The position numbers and the translations under genes were made by a program. Below the pieces are notes generated by a model. The model was not told where the DNA came from, searched no databases, and was given only the letters and a program-made list of their open reading frames with translations. Positions 27,601-41,054 of a stretch of 64,000 nt of DNA are shown one piece after another. Numbering within the stretch: the stretch's first letter is position 1; each line of letters begins with the position of its first letter. The DNA is from Saccoglossus kowalevskii (Eukaryota; Hemichordata; Enteropneusta; Harrimaniidae), in the NCBI RefSeq assembly GCF_000003605.2, contig NW_003133344.1, forward strand, positions 648,748 through 712,747. The letters run 5' to 3'.

Positions 27601-30600
27601 CATTCATAACTAAAAGGGAAATTTCACAAGTACACGCAATTCATTAAATGTTTTTTTATGTATGTCCCATTTAGGGCCGATCAGATAATCCTGGCAACCA
27701 AATGTCCTATGTTTGAATTTAGTTTATATTTTTTGCTAATAAACAACTGAATATTTTAAATATAAAAATATTTGAAATGTAATGATGGATTTTTGTTGCA
27801 CATAAAGAAAACAGTATGGACTTAAAATCAGCAAAAATTACAGGCACATATACAAACATATATAAACATAAACACAAATGAACCATTTGCGGTTTGACTA
27901 TTTTCTTCTGTCTAAATGTGAATGCTGTGTTATGGGTTAGAAATGAATGTGTTGAGTCACTGATCATTTGTGCAATGAGTGGAATAACATACAAATGCCC
28001 AACTATATAACAATCGCACGCGCTTTGCCACTTCCACAATACATTTAACTAATAATTAGTATTTATTAATTACAGCATCTGGGCGAATCTGTGAAATTCT
28101 TCATAAATATGTTTCTGTAAAAAAAAGATTGATGATATTTGACAATGTCAGTCAGCTTTTATTTTTTTTCAAATTTTAATAATAATTATAAATTAACCTT
28201 GTATTTAATAATAACCTAATATTTAATATCAAAGACCATCATGTCTGGTATGTGTGAATTTGTTCCCACCAAGTTTGTAGAATTTGTATTACTTAGATCA
28301 TATACTAGTATATTTGTGGCGTTTGGTTAATTATCTGGTTTTGTTCATGGACTCTCACATTTTGTAGACTTTGTGTTACCTAAATCATATACTAGTATAT
28401 TTGTAACGTTTGGTTCGTTATCTGGTTTGTTCATGGACACTCACATGATCTGCTTTATTGCATGTATCTGCCCCTTGTATCCAAAGGGAGTCTTTCGTGA
28501 TTGCATCATCTTTGACATATGCTAATGACTTGATTATCTTGGGGGTTGAAATCATATCATCCTGGACTTATCTTTTCAATTTCATTCTAGGAAGCGCGTC
28601 CCTTTCGCTCTGTGAGTTTTTTTTTTATTTGAAGTCTGATTCGATTCATATCGCCAACTTGTGGGATTATCTTGTCATGAGCTACGTATTTAAATTACCG
28701 CATAATGTGAAATACCTTCGTCATAGATAGCTTCAATGTTTCATCTCATCTGTTCGCTTCCGAACCTTTCAAGCAACTTCTACATTGACATATTGCTGCT
28801 ATCATATTGAAAAGTAAAGTAGGCTTTTACCAGCAATTACAATCCAAAAGTAAAACGTAAGTTAGACATTGACAACAGATATATATCTTTTAACAGTCGC
28901 ATCACTGATACAACGAAGATTATGTTTTATGGGTTTGCTTGTTACATCTATATGTCTTCTATTGTCAATTAAAGTGTGCAACCATAGACAATTTACAACG
29001 ATGGGCATGTGGATGCTAATCTGATTTTTTTTAATATAGGGAAATGGCCGGTGCTCCTTTCCAACTAAAATTATATGTCACTGGCCATCTCATTCCGATT
29101 AACATATCATATTCATTAGGTTACAATTAGGTTTGTCAATATTAAGTATATTTGACAAAGCCATTTGACTAGATTGATTCTGGTTAATGCCTGTGAAGGG
29201 TGGATGAATAGTATTAAGGGATTAGTTGACGTGGTACAAACAGATATAAAGTTGTATGTTAAACATAATACGGTGGAAATGGTTATGATCATCTCGAGAC
29301 GACTCGATTACAACTTGTTTAATGAAACAGTGTCAATTCGCTAAGAGAAAATATGAACTAAGGAATGATTCAAAACAACTACTGCAATTATGTTTATTGT
29401 GCGAATAATTTTTCCAGCCATAGATTATTCATAACACATTTATTCCCCACGTTGATTACTAATGAAATATTTTAATTTTCCCATTTAGTATGGTTCTGTA
29501 AATTATAAATCCATTTTATCAATTCAGGGAACACTCAACGTTTTTGGTATGGCCATAACTTTTAGATTGGTACACACCATGTTAGTGTATCTTCGAATAC
29601 GGACATAACCATAGGAGACCTGTGTAATTTGGGCAAATTTTAACCGCTAACATCCAAAATTTGCCATTGTCTTACTGTGCAGTCATGTGAACATAGCAAT
29701 GGATTCACTTCGATGATAACACATTGATTGATAACGATTGAATACCGTGGTGATTACTATATATAATTCCCATGTGTCCTAAATACATTCAGTTTACCAT
29801 GAATTATAGTAGTCATCATGTTTGGATCGTAAAATTCCATTGCATTATTAATTACGAACCCTTGTTGGATCATTGCAATTAAATTGCGGGTGTTTGTTGT
29901 ACATATATCAAAATATTCAATCATAATATGCTTATTTCTATTATGTGACATAATTTTAAGGCTCAATGCCGAAAACATGGCTTGTAAACTGATACTTTCA
30001 ATCACAGACGGTAGTTCAGAGTTTACTGTGTGCAGTTCATCTATATTCAAGAAAAATATATGTCTTTATTCGGTATTATCAATACTTGGTTTCCATGGCA
30101 ATTTAAGTGTACGTGCTTATATAAGCAGCATTATTAGGTATCAATTGAATGTAACAATCCGTGCACATTAACTGACATCACTAAGATAATATTTCTTAAT
30201 ATTTCTTATTAATAAAGTATCAAAGAATGATCTGGTCTGTGAATTACATTTGTTGGCCACAATATGTTTAAAAATCTATATTGATAAATTGATAAACTGA
30301 TTTGTGTTGTGTCAGTCAGACGATCACCATACGATGAAGTGCGTTTCGAACCGTGTCTGCTTGGATGAAAGCTTGCCATACAAGACCATTATTACAGATA
30401 TGCAGTACCTTGCTTGAGCATGTAAATGTGTCCCCCAGACGAATAGATTTAGATGCAACTTCGAGTGTATTTTCTCCAGTGTACTCTTCAATGGCAAGTG
30501 AATAATAGGACTCCTCGATGCTTTTATAGGGGCTGACATGTATACTGCGACATCCTGTGTGGCGTTTAAAGAGAGATCTTAATTGGAGTTTCCAACAAGC

Positions 30601-33600
30601 ATTATAGCTTCTGACAACGTGTCTTCTTGCATTTCCGTCTTTGAGAGGTTTCCAGTTGTCGGCACCTGCCCAGATTAATCTGAATTCTAGTTGGTACAAC
30701 TACAGCAGCAGAGATAACACGTATGGCCATATTTTGTACATGAATTCAGACTTAGGATAATGCAAATCCCATAGTATAATGTGCCAACATAACACCTGAA
30801 AGCAATGTGTAGGAGAAATAACCAATAGCAAATATTGACACTTTGGTTGAGGTTAGAACGGATCCAATGCATACCTGTTGATGGGATGGTGCTGTAAAAG
30901 TAACGCTTGCAGATCTTTTACTTGAGATGCGTTAATTTGTTTCAAAATATTTGGACACTAATCATAGTGTAGGATTGGTAGCATATGCTATTTGTGTATA
31001 CCCTATTCGAGACACAAACCTTCATTCAGCCCATACAGTGATCACAGCTGCAAAGGGAAAACTATCTAAATTTTGATATGATATGAAAAACGTAGGTAAT
31101 GCTGTCATCTGTCTATTGGCGCTGTATTAGACCATCATAAAAAAACGCCATGTAGTCAAAAACCCGATTTACAATCATATTTTATATTTTGTGGTGGTCA
31201 TAGAACATATTCAGGAAGAGGATGTTCACATCGTGACATATGTCCAAGTGAGTAACCCTGTCGAGATGTTATTCATTTTCTGTGTGTCCTTCGGTTGCTG
31301 GTTAATCAGAGACAGTATGTTGAAGTCAGTAGACAATAACTCATTGATGCTTTAAATCACCATCAATCATGACATGGACATGCGAGTCGAAGGAATGACA
31401 TGGAAAAGAATGACCATTTATCCACTCAACAACACTATAGAAAAAATGGATTCGCCACTATGATCTTGAATGATCTTGCAGGCAGATGTTCTATATTTGG
31501 GACATGGTTGCATAATGTTGGACAAATAAGTTACAAATATAATATATCATTAGATGTATATGTACATTCAGCAATCTCAGTATAGAATGAATGATCAACA
31601 TTCCATATACATATTTATTGATATATCAACAATTATGTTGGCAGGTAATGTCCCTGGGTGTGTGGTTTGTAGAATTATTAATGCGTCTGGAAGTTTATCA
31701 GGTTTCATCTGTAGCTCACAGAGCACTCGGTAATCAAGGACTTGATGCATGAAACTGGTTTCCCATAAGCCGTTGCCTCAAGCCACGCATTATAATTATA
31801 CTGATGGTATAATATGGGTGAAACGTTCTCCGAACTTGACCCTGAAGTACAACTACGACGAGATCGAAACAGTGCATATCGACTGACACAAATGACCTAG
31901 AAAAACACGTTTACCACGCTTTTTAACCAACATTTTTGAATTTCTGCTGATTGTACTTCACATATATGTGGCTAAGCAAGCCAATTGTTCGTCTGTAAAC
32001 AAATTTAAGTTTGTATATGATTTTGGTCTACCATGATCAGTTATTTATACAACTGAATAGATGCCACTCTAGCTCTGCGTACAGTGTGAACGGGGACGCG
32101 TTCAGTTGATAGATGCCCCAAACACAACCCTGCGTACTTCTATGGACAAAGTCCGGGACTTTGAAAAATATAACTTTTTTAATGAAATAGTATGCCCAGA
32201 TACCAAAAACGATGATCTATTAACACATATATCCAGGATTCCCAGTTCGGAGTCCAATTGTGGATGAAATCGGCTACTTTGTCCTTAAAATAAACGCATT
32301 CTCTTGCGTGAATTAAATTTAAAATGGCAGCGTTTGATGGATGATTCCTCGGTACCTACGCCGTTACAATTGTTCCGTCTTCACTAGTCGTTTTATTTAA
32401 AGACATTTCAGTTTCAGATAATTTTGTAATGGTTGTTACGGATAACTATCGTCATTTCAACCGATTTCGGCTGGAAAACTACTTATTTTTAACTTGCGCA
32501 CCATCTCCGGTGCGCTTCCAGACTTTGTCTATGGAGGTACGCAGGGCTGTGGTGGGGGATATATATCAACCGAACGCGTCCCCGTACACGCATCACTTTA
32601 TGCAGTGCTACCACACACTTCTTCTTAGAACAATGAGTAACGATAAAAATCACAATATTAACATTTACATTTAGAGTCCGAACTCTATCGATGCTTTGGC
32701 ACACTTTCACGCAATTGTTTATCTAATTACGTCATTATTATCTGTTTTATTTCAGCTCATATCATGTGACGCTGGTGGTGCTATTCAAAATGCCGGTAGA
32801 TTCAGGGTAGAAGACGGTGAAATAAGAGATGAAGTCCATGTAAGTAAACTACGGCCATTGACTAATAAAGTATCGAAAAACATGGAAGAAATAGTGTTAT
32901 AGTTTGTCCAAATAAAGCAAAGTGTTTTCGCAAATATAGTCCCAGATGCCAGCTGTCTTGTGTAGATTGTGACTAAGATTGATATATAAAGGTTCATATA
33001 TTTTATTTCTACATTCGAGCCTTCGAGCTCGCATAAAAATAGTAGGAAGCGTCAGGGGTACAGTTTCAGACCAAGCTACTTCGAGAAAATAGGCAGTAGT
33101 TACATGGCGAAACATTCAAAATATACAACATGCAAAATCTCATCAACCACAATAACATGACAAGTAATACAAGACTCATTCTCCTCTATAACTTGTATGT
33201 AAATCTCGCTGATAGCTGATCGACAAATCAAACACACTGGCGACATTGTGTTCCTAGATGAACTTTCAGACATAAAAAAGATTGGCTAAGAAAAGTGGTC
33301 GTCGAACGCCGAACGTGCATTGTGTCATGTGTGAAGGTAGTCGAGCATCGTTTTTAATACAACTCGTTGTTCGTTTTTTTACTATTAATAATAATCACAT
33401 TTCATGTGGGCAAAATTAAAATGAAACGCCGAATGTAAGAGTTTTAGAGCCAACAAAAACATGTATTTAACGACTTTAAATACTGCCGACAGGTAAGTCA
33501 CGTCTTGTCACGATTTGTGACAAGCTTGCATCATTTGTTATAAAATATCTGACAAGCGTCATTACATACACAGTGGGAGAACTCTTTGCCAATTATAAAT

Positions 33601-36600
33601 GCCGTGAACCACATCAGTTTGTTCGTAAATAACTTTGTTATATGGGATAACGCTCGATAATAAGCCGACGAGCAAATAGTCACACTATCTACTACTCCAG
33701 GGCGGTCATACTTTGTTTCAGGTTGACTTAATCGATTTCGAAGCTTAATCGACCCATGTATTAAACGCAAAATAGCTTTTTAAAATAACTGAATACGATG
33801 TTGTTGTTGAAAATATATTTTTAGTTGTGCTAATTTTGGTTATCGTGCCTTTTCAGCAATTTGAATAATAACGTTTATGTCACGAAATAAATAAACTCTA
33901 CATGAATGTGTTTGTCCAATTTTGCTGATTTTCCCAGAGATTGAGAATATGTATAATTGAAAACAATATATGTAAAATATGTTTTAAGATAGCATTGAAT
34001 CGAGTACTGGTAAAACATTATTCTACAACACTTCGTGACAAACTCAACACTGCAGCAAAACCATTTTATTATACATTGTAGTCCTCTTTTTCACGTGAAA
34101 ATGTTTTTGGTAACTGTTTTTCTAGTATATCTAAAACATATCAACACAATATTTTGCTTATTTGGCAGTCACGTGATGTAATAATAACTTTTATAAATTG
34201 TTGTGGTCTAATGAGTACTATTTTTTTAACAAGATTCGTCAACAAATCTTTATTTATGTGGTTTATACACAGATTCCTAACGCTGGTACTGGTACAGACA
34301 TCCATCTAGAAAATCCAGAATATCAGACAAGATGGTATTTTAAGTACTTTCTAGGAAAACGTGAGTGAACATCTTAATGCTGAGATATGCCTGCAATAAC
34401 GTGGTATAAAAACATAAAATATTAAAGCATATTTGACTACGACGGTTTGTTTTACTTTGTCACGTGTTTGCATGAATGTCTCTCTGAATCTTTATACAGA
34501 TATGGCACTATGATTGGTTACGTTGTATTACTGAGTGATACATTAAATGTTTCATGAAAAGATAGGAGAAAACGGGTTATTAAGTTTTACACTGAATTAT
34601 TTATGTAACTTACCGAGATCTCCTAACGGCCTAGAGGAAGTGAATTAGGTGCATCTAACCTAAAAAACGACTGCATTATTTAAGATCAGAATGAATGTCG
34701 TGTGTTTTTCACAATGTAATGGGCATCCACGCATGTACAGGGTGAAAAATCCATTTAGCTTGCCATTCTTATAGTTTAAATCTTTAACAAAATTGTATTT
34801 AGTTTTTTTTATATCAATGAACAATAAAGATAAAACACATACTAAGATTTCATAATTTATATACGCATTGAATTGTGTTCGTCTGTTACCATACATACTT
34901 CTTTTCAAATGTGTACATATAAAGAGAAAATAATTGTTGTTATTATTATTTTTACTCCAGTTCATCAAAACTATGTAGGTGCTGATCTTGAAAAGAATGC
35001 CTTCTTCCTGTCTGTTGTGTTAACAGACGCCAACAACCATAACGTGCCACAGTACCGAGCAATCTTATGGAGAAAGACGGTGGGTAGAAGCATAACTCGC
35101 AATTTTTATATGGTTATATTATGTTTACAATCACCTGACATATTACGAGCAATGTCCTAGGAAAAATTACAAAATATCGTTATTTTTTGCTTCCAACATA
35201 TTTGCCACATTTAATTAACTCATACCATTTCGCGTCCGGCGTAGTTATGGAACATTGACTTTAATGGATGTGCTCTCCACTACCTTGGGCAGAATAAATG
35301 AATATATTAACTATTATATGTTCTCATTTAATTGGACTGGATGCAGATATGTCAGAGAGCGTATGTAAGGCAGTGATATAGCGTACAATTTACAAGATAT
35401 CAGTGTGACCTCGGGTGCTTTATGGTATGGCATCTTGGTAAACACTAGAATAGTACAACCTATACATGAATAATCAAATTTTTCTAAAAAGGTCAAGGGG
35501 CTTTTAGTGGAAATGATGTTGGCTAGGTCATGTATAAGATAGTTCGTTGCAAAGCGGGTATCCATTTAAATCATTAAAATCTCAAAATAAGCGTATAGCC
35601 CGGGGCTATCACGCTACACAAGCGATCCACAGCACGGCATAGAACTTTACATCTAATGTGTCTAAACAGTATGGTTCCATTTTTCGCTGTTTGTGGTTAC
35701 ATCAACTATCGATCGTTAACAGCAATCACAAAAATCATCAGTTTCAATCAAATCTTTATAAATGAACATTGTCTGAGAAATATCATTGTTTTGTGTGTGC
35801 AAATAAACGATTTACACATTATTTTATATCGTGTTTTTGGAACATATCTATATATAAAGCAATATAGAAGTTTACAAACGTATAAACACAAATGAATTGA
35901 TTTTATAACAATACACTTTGGTGCGGTCATTGCAAAAAATATGAGACCTATATATATATATATATTAGTTAAATGGACACATAAATGTAAATCAATAAAA
36001 CGATCTCATGTGAGTACACGTTAGTCAAACGAGAAAATCTGTGATCATGTGTATTGATGATTTACGGTTATTTTTAACAATCATTTTTGTATATTAAAGC
36101 AAGCAATCTTATAATGGTTTTCATTCGCAGGGAACACAGAAGATTTGTATCCCATATAACCCAACGAAACCATTAACAGTTAAGTCTATCTTAAGGTGAG
36201 ATCGGAAAACCTATTATTCAAAATAATTCAAAATAACTGCCATTAATGTTACGATCTTTTCAATTAGTTAGTATGCTTAATATATAGATATATGTAGCTA
36301 CGTAATATGTGGGTATAACTTACATTTTATGCATGACATATTGGGATGAATGGTTCATTTATATACTCGTTATTGTGTTATCTTTCAGCCGTTTTGAAAT
36401 GAAAACTGAAAAAGCGCCAAAGGAAATTTACAACCCGGAAATTCAGAAGGTAAGGCGTTTGTTTTTCAAAAACGCGGCTCCGTACATTGCGATAACCGTT
36501 ATTGTTAATTGGATATGTTTAACCGAGAGGGTTTCAGAATAAGGTTAATAGTACATACGCCATATGTTCGCAACAATAAAACATTAATTCATTGCTACAT

Positions 36601-39600
36601 GTTTTGATACAATCAATTATTAATATATACTCGACTATAAATTAAACTACTGTATGTTTTACGTTTACTGTTTGAGAACAAAAAATAGGCACCTGTCTGA
36701 GGATGACACGTCAAATCAGTCTGATGAAGGCGTTTAACCTGTTCCTAATTGAGTTTTGTGTTAAGTACACAGGATATTTGTGCCGGAATATTCATATACT
36801 ATTTTATTATGAATTCATGATTTTAATGTTTAGTCAACGTTATGAATACTTTTTCTGTACACAGAAGAACAATGTGCGAGCAACTCGACAACCTTGTATT
36901 GTTATGTCATGTATTGTACCATGCGCAAACCATACGTCCTTGGATTATTCTCGTATAATGTATCTGCGTTTGCGGGCGTACAAGTATGAAGCTGATTATG
37001 TAGGGGCATCATCTAAAATAGCATCTATAAATATAGGCTAACACTGGCATTTAACGTTGACATTGTATCGCATAGAACCACGTTTTTTGAGTTTCCTACG
37101 ACTAGGTTATCACACTGCATTTGACAATTCTTCGAAGTTAAATTACTATCATTCAAACGAGACCATACAAACTGGTACATACATTTTCGAATACAAACTT
37201 GTATGTATATTTATTCCAGGAACTCTTGCTTCTAGAAGAACAAGAAGGTTCAGTCAATTTCAAATTTGGTGTCTTGTATGCGAGAGAAGGTCAGACGTCA
37301 GACGACGAAATGTTCAGTAATGGTAAGTTAAAATGTCAAATTCGCCTTTTTCTTACTTTTTCAATATGTGAGAGGTTACTAAATCAGCTGACAGATGTAT
37401 ACTTTAGATTCATCTGTGTGAATAACTGCGTGAAAACATTTCCCGATGTGAGTAAAAGTGGAATGCGAGGTTGAAATGCTTGTTTTCATCTTTGCACTGA
37501 CACTCGTCGCTGTTTAGATACAGTCCATTTACTGCGTGACTTAATAAACTAGTGTAATCATTTTCAATTTCATCCCAGCCTTTGTAGTTCAATATATCTA
37601 ATATTGTAAGATCGCGAATTTGATATCCTATTAATCCCATGTATTAATTTCGTACTTCTAAAGGCTAAATACTAAATCAGAGATCGTATTATTTAAGCGT
37701 ATTCAAGGTCGATAAGCGTGCTGGCTCATTTGCATAACCGATCGATTGCCGTTTGTTAATCCTATTGCGATTTTAATTTAATTTAAATATTTTTGTAGTG
37801 ATCATTACATTCGTAGTTTGGGGGATGCATTGATAGCATAAATACTAATTTGAAGTCAATTCAATTCGTGGTCATTTCACAATCCGTCTGTGAAGTTGAG
37901 ATAAGGAAAATTTGAAATGTGTTCTTACATGTTGTCTAAAATCACGAAGATCTCATGTTATTGGTTTATTTTGCGATAGTCAGCCATAATGTCAAATGTC
38001 TGCATTTTATTTACATAGTATGAATATATAGCAAATTATTGGACTGCTTTATTGTTCGTCTTAATCCATCATCCGCAACAGGTGTTACATTTTTATAAAT
38101 GTACCTTCAGATTTGTTATTTCATTTTTAAACCCATTTTTATATGTAGCCACTGTGGGTGGTTCTCTGCCAGATTTGTTGATTTCATTGTGATAACTTTA
38201 AATTTCTAATTTCAGTGAATTTTTCATTCATTTTGGCAAATAAGGCTATTTAAGCTTAATGTAAACGACTGTTATATATGTACTGGACCTATATCAGATT
38301 TGTCACTTTTGCGACGATAACTTTCATTTTCCAATTTTTGGGAACAGTGTTGCATTTTTAATAAAAAAAACACATTTTGTTTGAAAACGGGTCATTTGTA
38401 CAGTGTCCCGTCTTGTACGGCGGCAGAGGTCTTCAAACTATACATCTATTTATTCTTGTTGTTTGTAATGTGTTACGCATTAGTGTATTATAATGAAGGA
38501 AGTCATTATATGCATTAGGTGTATTTGTATCCGTAATGGAACGTATTTACTTGTCCATATTACCCCTGTCAGATGTTAGCATTGTTTATGACTTCTTCAT
38601 CTCACATCTTCATATACGTATAGTCTTTGTGATTTGTAGATTAGATTTAAATGTCGGTTTCGGGGATGTTTTGATTTTTACCAATATTCAATATGTGTCT
38701 GCATTATGATCATTACAAATAATTGTGAAACATATTTCAATTTTTGTCTGTTCAGTCAGTGCCCCATGGGTTCTTTCAATTAGATCGATATCGTTTGCAA
38801 ATCTCAGATTCGATATTGGCCGGCCATCTATCGATTCAGAAGTATGCTTATCGTAATCACGTGGAGTCTCTGTCACGATCGGTGAAAGAATGATTTTATA
38901 AATATATTTAGAAAAACCTTGCTGCATTACTGCATCTTATTGTTGGTCGCTGTTGTTCTGAAACGTATCTTTCACTGGGTGCCTAATCAGATAGCTTTGT
39001 AATAGCGTTAGTTTTTATATGATGTCATTGAACATTTACTGTACGTTTTTGTAGATTTCTTCTTTTCGAGCTTCAATTCAACAGAGATCTATAATTTGCA
39101 TTGCTTTGAGGAACATGTAGCTGTTTTAACCTGTGTGAAAGCATTGTTGTTCCACCACCAATTCTAATATGTCTAATCACCATTTCACCATGTTTTTTAG
39201 TTGATAATGTTATTATGGAAACGATCCTGAATTGTAAATTCACTTATTGTTTATCCGTAATTTCTTTCTGAATTTATTTGTATTCTTCACTCTGCTGTTC
39301 ATTTCCCTGTATTCTCTTGCATCCTTTTGGTTGCTCCTGTCAGCCATGTTATATGCCTTTCCGAAGTACGGCGTCGAGCGATTGTTGGTATTATCAAATT
39401 ATCTTTTCCTTAACCACTTCATGCATTTAGTTGATGAATTATACTTTTCGAAGTCATCCCTCTGTTTTGAATAGTTTGAGAATGTATTTTGATTAGGGTA
39501 TTGGTGTGAATCGTTGGCGAATATGTCTGCTAAAGGCAGTACTGATAAAGATCGTTCGAGAACGAGGCTGGTATTGGCATTACTAATGTTGATTAGGTTT

Positions 39601-40977
39601 GGTTTAGACAGTATGATGGGAATGATTAGGTAATTGATTTAGTTGGGACAGATAGATGATAATGGGTCTGGAATGGAGAGTAATTATACTGATATTTAGG
39701 GAATGAGTTTGATATTTGCCATATTCGTGTCTATAGCGAAGAGGTCTTGATTTGGGCAGTAATGATTTAGACAAGTTGAAATGGGTCTGGATTTGGGTAG
39801 TAATGATTTAGACAGGTTGAAATGGATCTTGATTTGGGCAGTAATGATTTAGACAGGTTGAAATGGATCTGGATTTGGGTAGTAATGATTTAGACAGGTT
39901 GAAATAGGTCTGGATTTGGGCAGAAATGATTTAGACAGGTTGAAATGATGAGTCTGGATTTGGGCAGTAATGATTTAGACAGGTTGAAATGGATTGGGAA
40001 GTGATGATGTGGTTAGTTGGAGAGTAACTTCCACCATAGCATGAAAACAAACGGTGCACATACACGCTGAGTATTATTTAATGTGAAATCTCCAACTCAC
40101 CAAGACTCAGCGCACAGACAGTTGGCATTTAAGCCGATGGCCTAATAACCCTATTACAAAAGCAACCATTGCGCCGAATACCCTCATGTGTATGGCGGAT
40201 TATTAGTCCGTATACAAAATGTATCATGCTCCGTCATCAGTGTGTTGAAAATATTGCCAGTTACTGCAATTGGTTAATCCACAGTGCAAATACGTACTCC
40301 CATGGGGGAATTACTCCTATATAATGGAATAAATAACACATTCATTGACGCTTTACGCCACTGTCATTGAGTCGTCATGGGGAGTACAGGCGGGCGAATT
40401 AATTCTCTTCGGAACAATCCATTTTATTGCAGATTATGTGATTTCATACAAATACTATTGATGATAGTTCATAATTACGTTTTATTTGCGATATCCTGCA
40501 TGTGGCATTTCAGTAGGCTGGTAATTGGTCCGTGATTTTTCATACTAGACCTAGTTACTTTGCATATGACTAATATGTATGCCTAGGTGTTTTTGTCGGT
40601 TCATACAGTCTTATCCCAGGAGTACAGGCAATTAGTTGATTATCTAATGGAATCTGATTGGATCTTCTTTCTATTTATAAATCATGTTTCCAATTTACGT
40701 TAGTGCTTTTGTTGGGTAACAAATTACGTTTGTATGGGTTTCATTCACATAATAGCTTTAGAGATCCTATGTGAAAATCACATTGGCAATTTGCCAATAT
40801 TTTCAATTTCGATTAGATTTCAACAGAAGTCACATGTAATTATTATGTTATTGTTGTTTACATTCAGAACACGGAGACAATGCGTTCCTGAAGTTCGTCA
40901 GTCTTCTCGGCGATCGCATCAGTCTGAAAGGATGGGACAGATTCAACGCTGGTCTCGATGTGAAAAGTGAGTTATTC

Positions 40978-41054
<77 letters not shown>

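Larger units (their letters stand above)
12694..32755 (+). other. GARNL3 20-kb intron
   Basis: This intron separates [10 protein letters not shown] from LISCDAGG. It holds the MITE relics at 13033, 14120 and 25107, family B copy 2 at 20632, the TTAA transposon at 21028-22277, a poly-C/(CA)n tract at about 23351-23373, the 87-bp duplication at 28274 and the 0.5-kb element at 32082. The rest is AT-rich with no recognised exon. A long first intron in this gene could contain enhancers or alternative first exons. Confidence 0.75.
32840..37219 (+). other. GARNL3 introns between exons 2 and 7
   Basis: Five introns of 0.2-1.4 kb (32840-34272, 34361-34960, 35080-36130, 36196-36388, 36450-37219). All have GT/AG ends. 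Apart from a small palindrome at 33503-33523 (CTTGTCAC/GTGACAAG) I see no repeats or genes in them. Confidence 0.75.

Noticed and set aside
28458-28730. YANDLIIL as a reverse-transcriptase YADD box
   Set aside because: No other RT motif is found in frame, the first Asp is replaced, and the rest of the frame is unlike RT. Probably chance.
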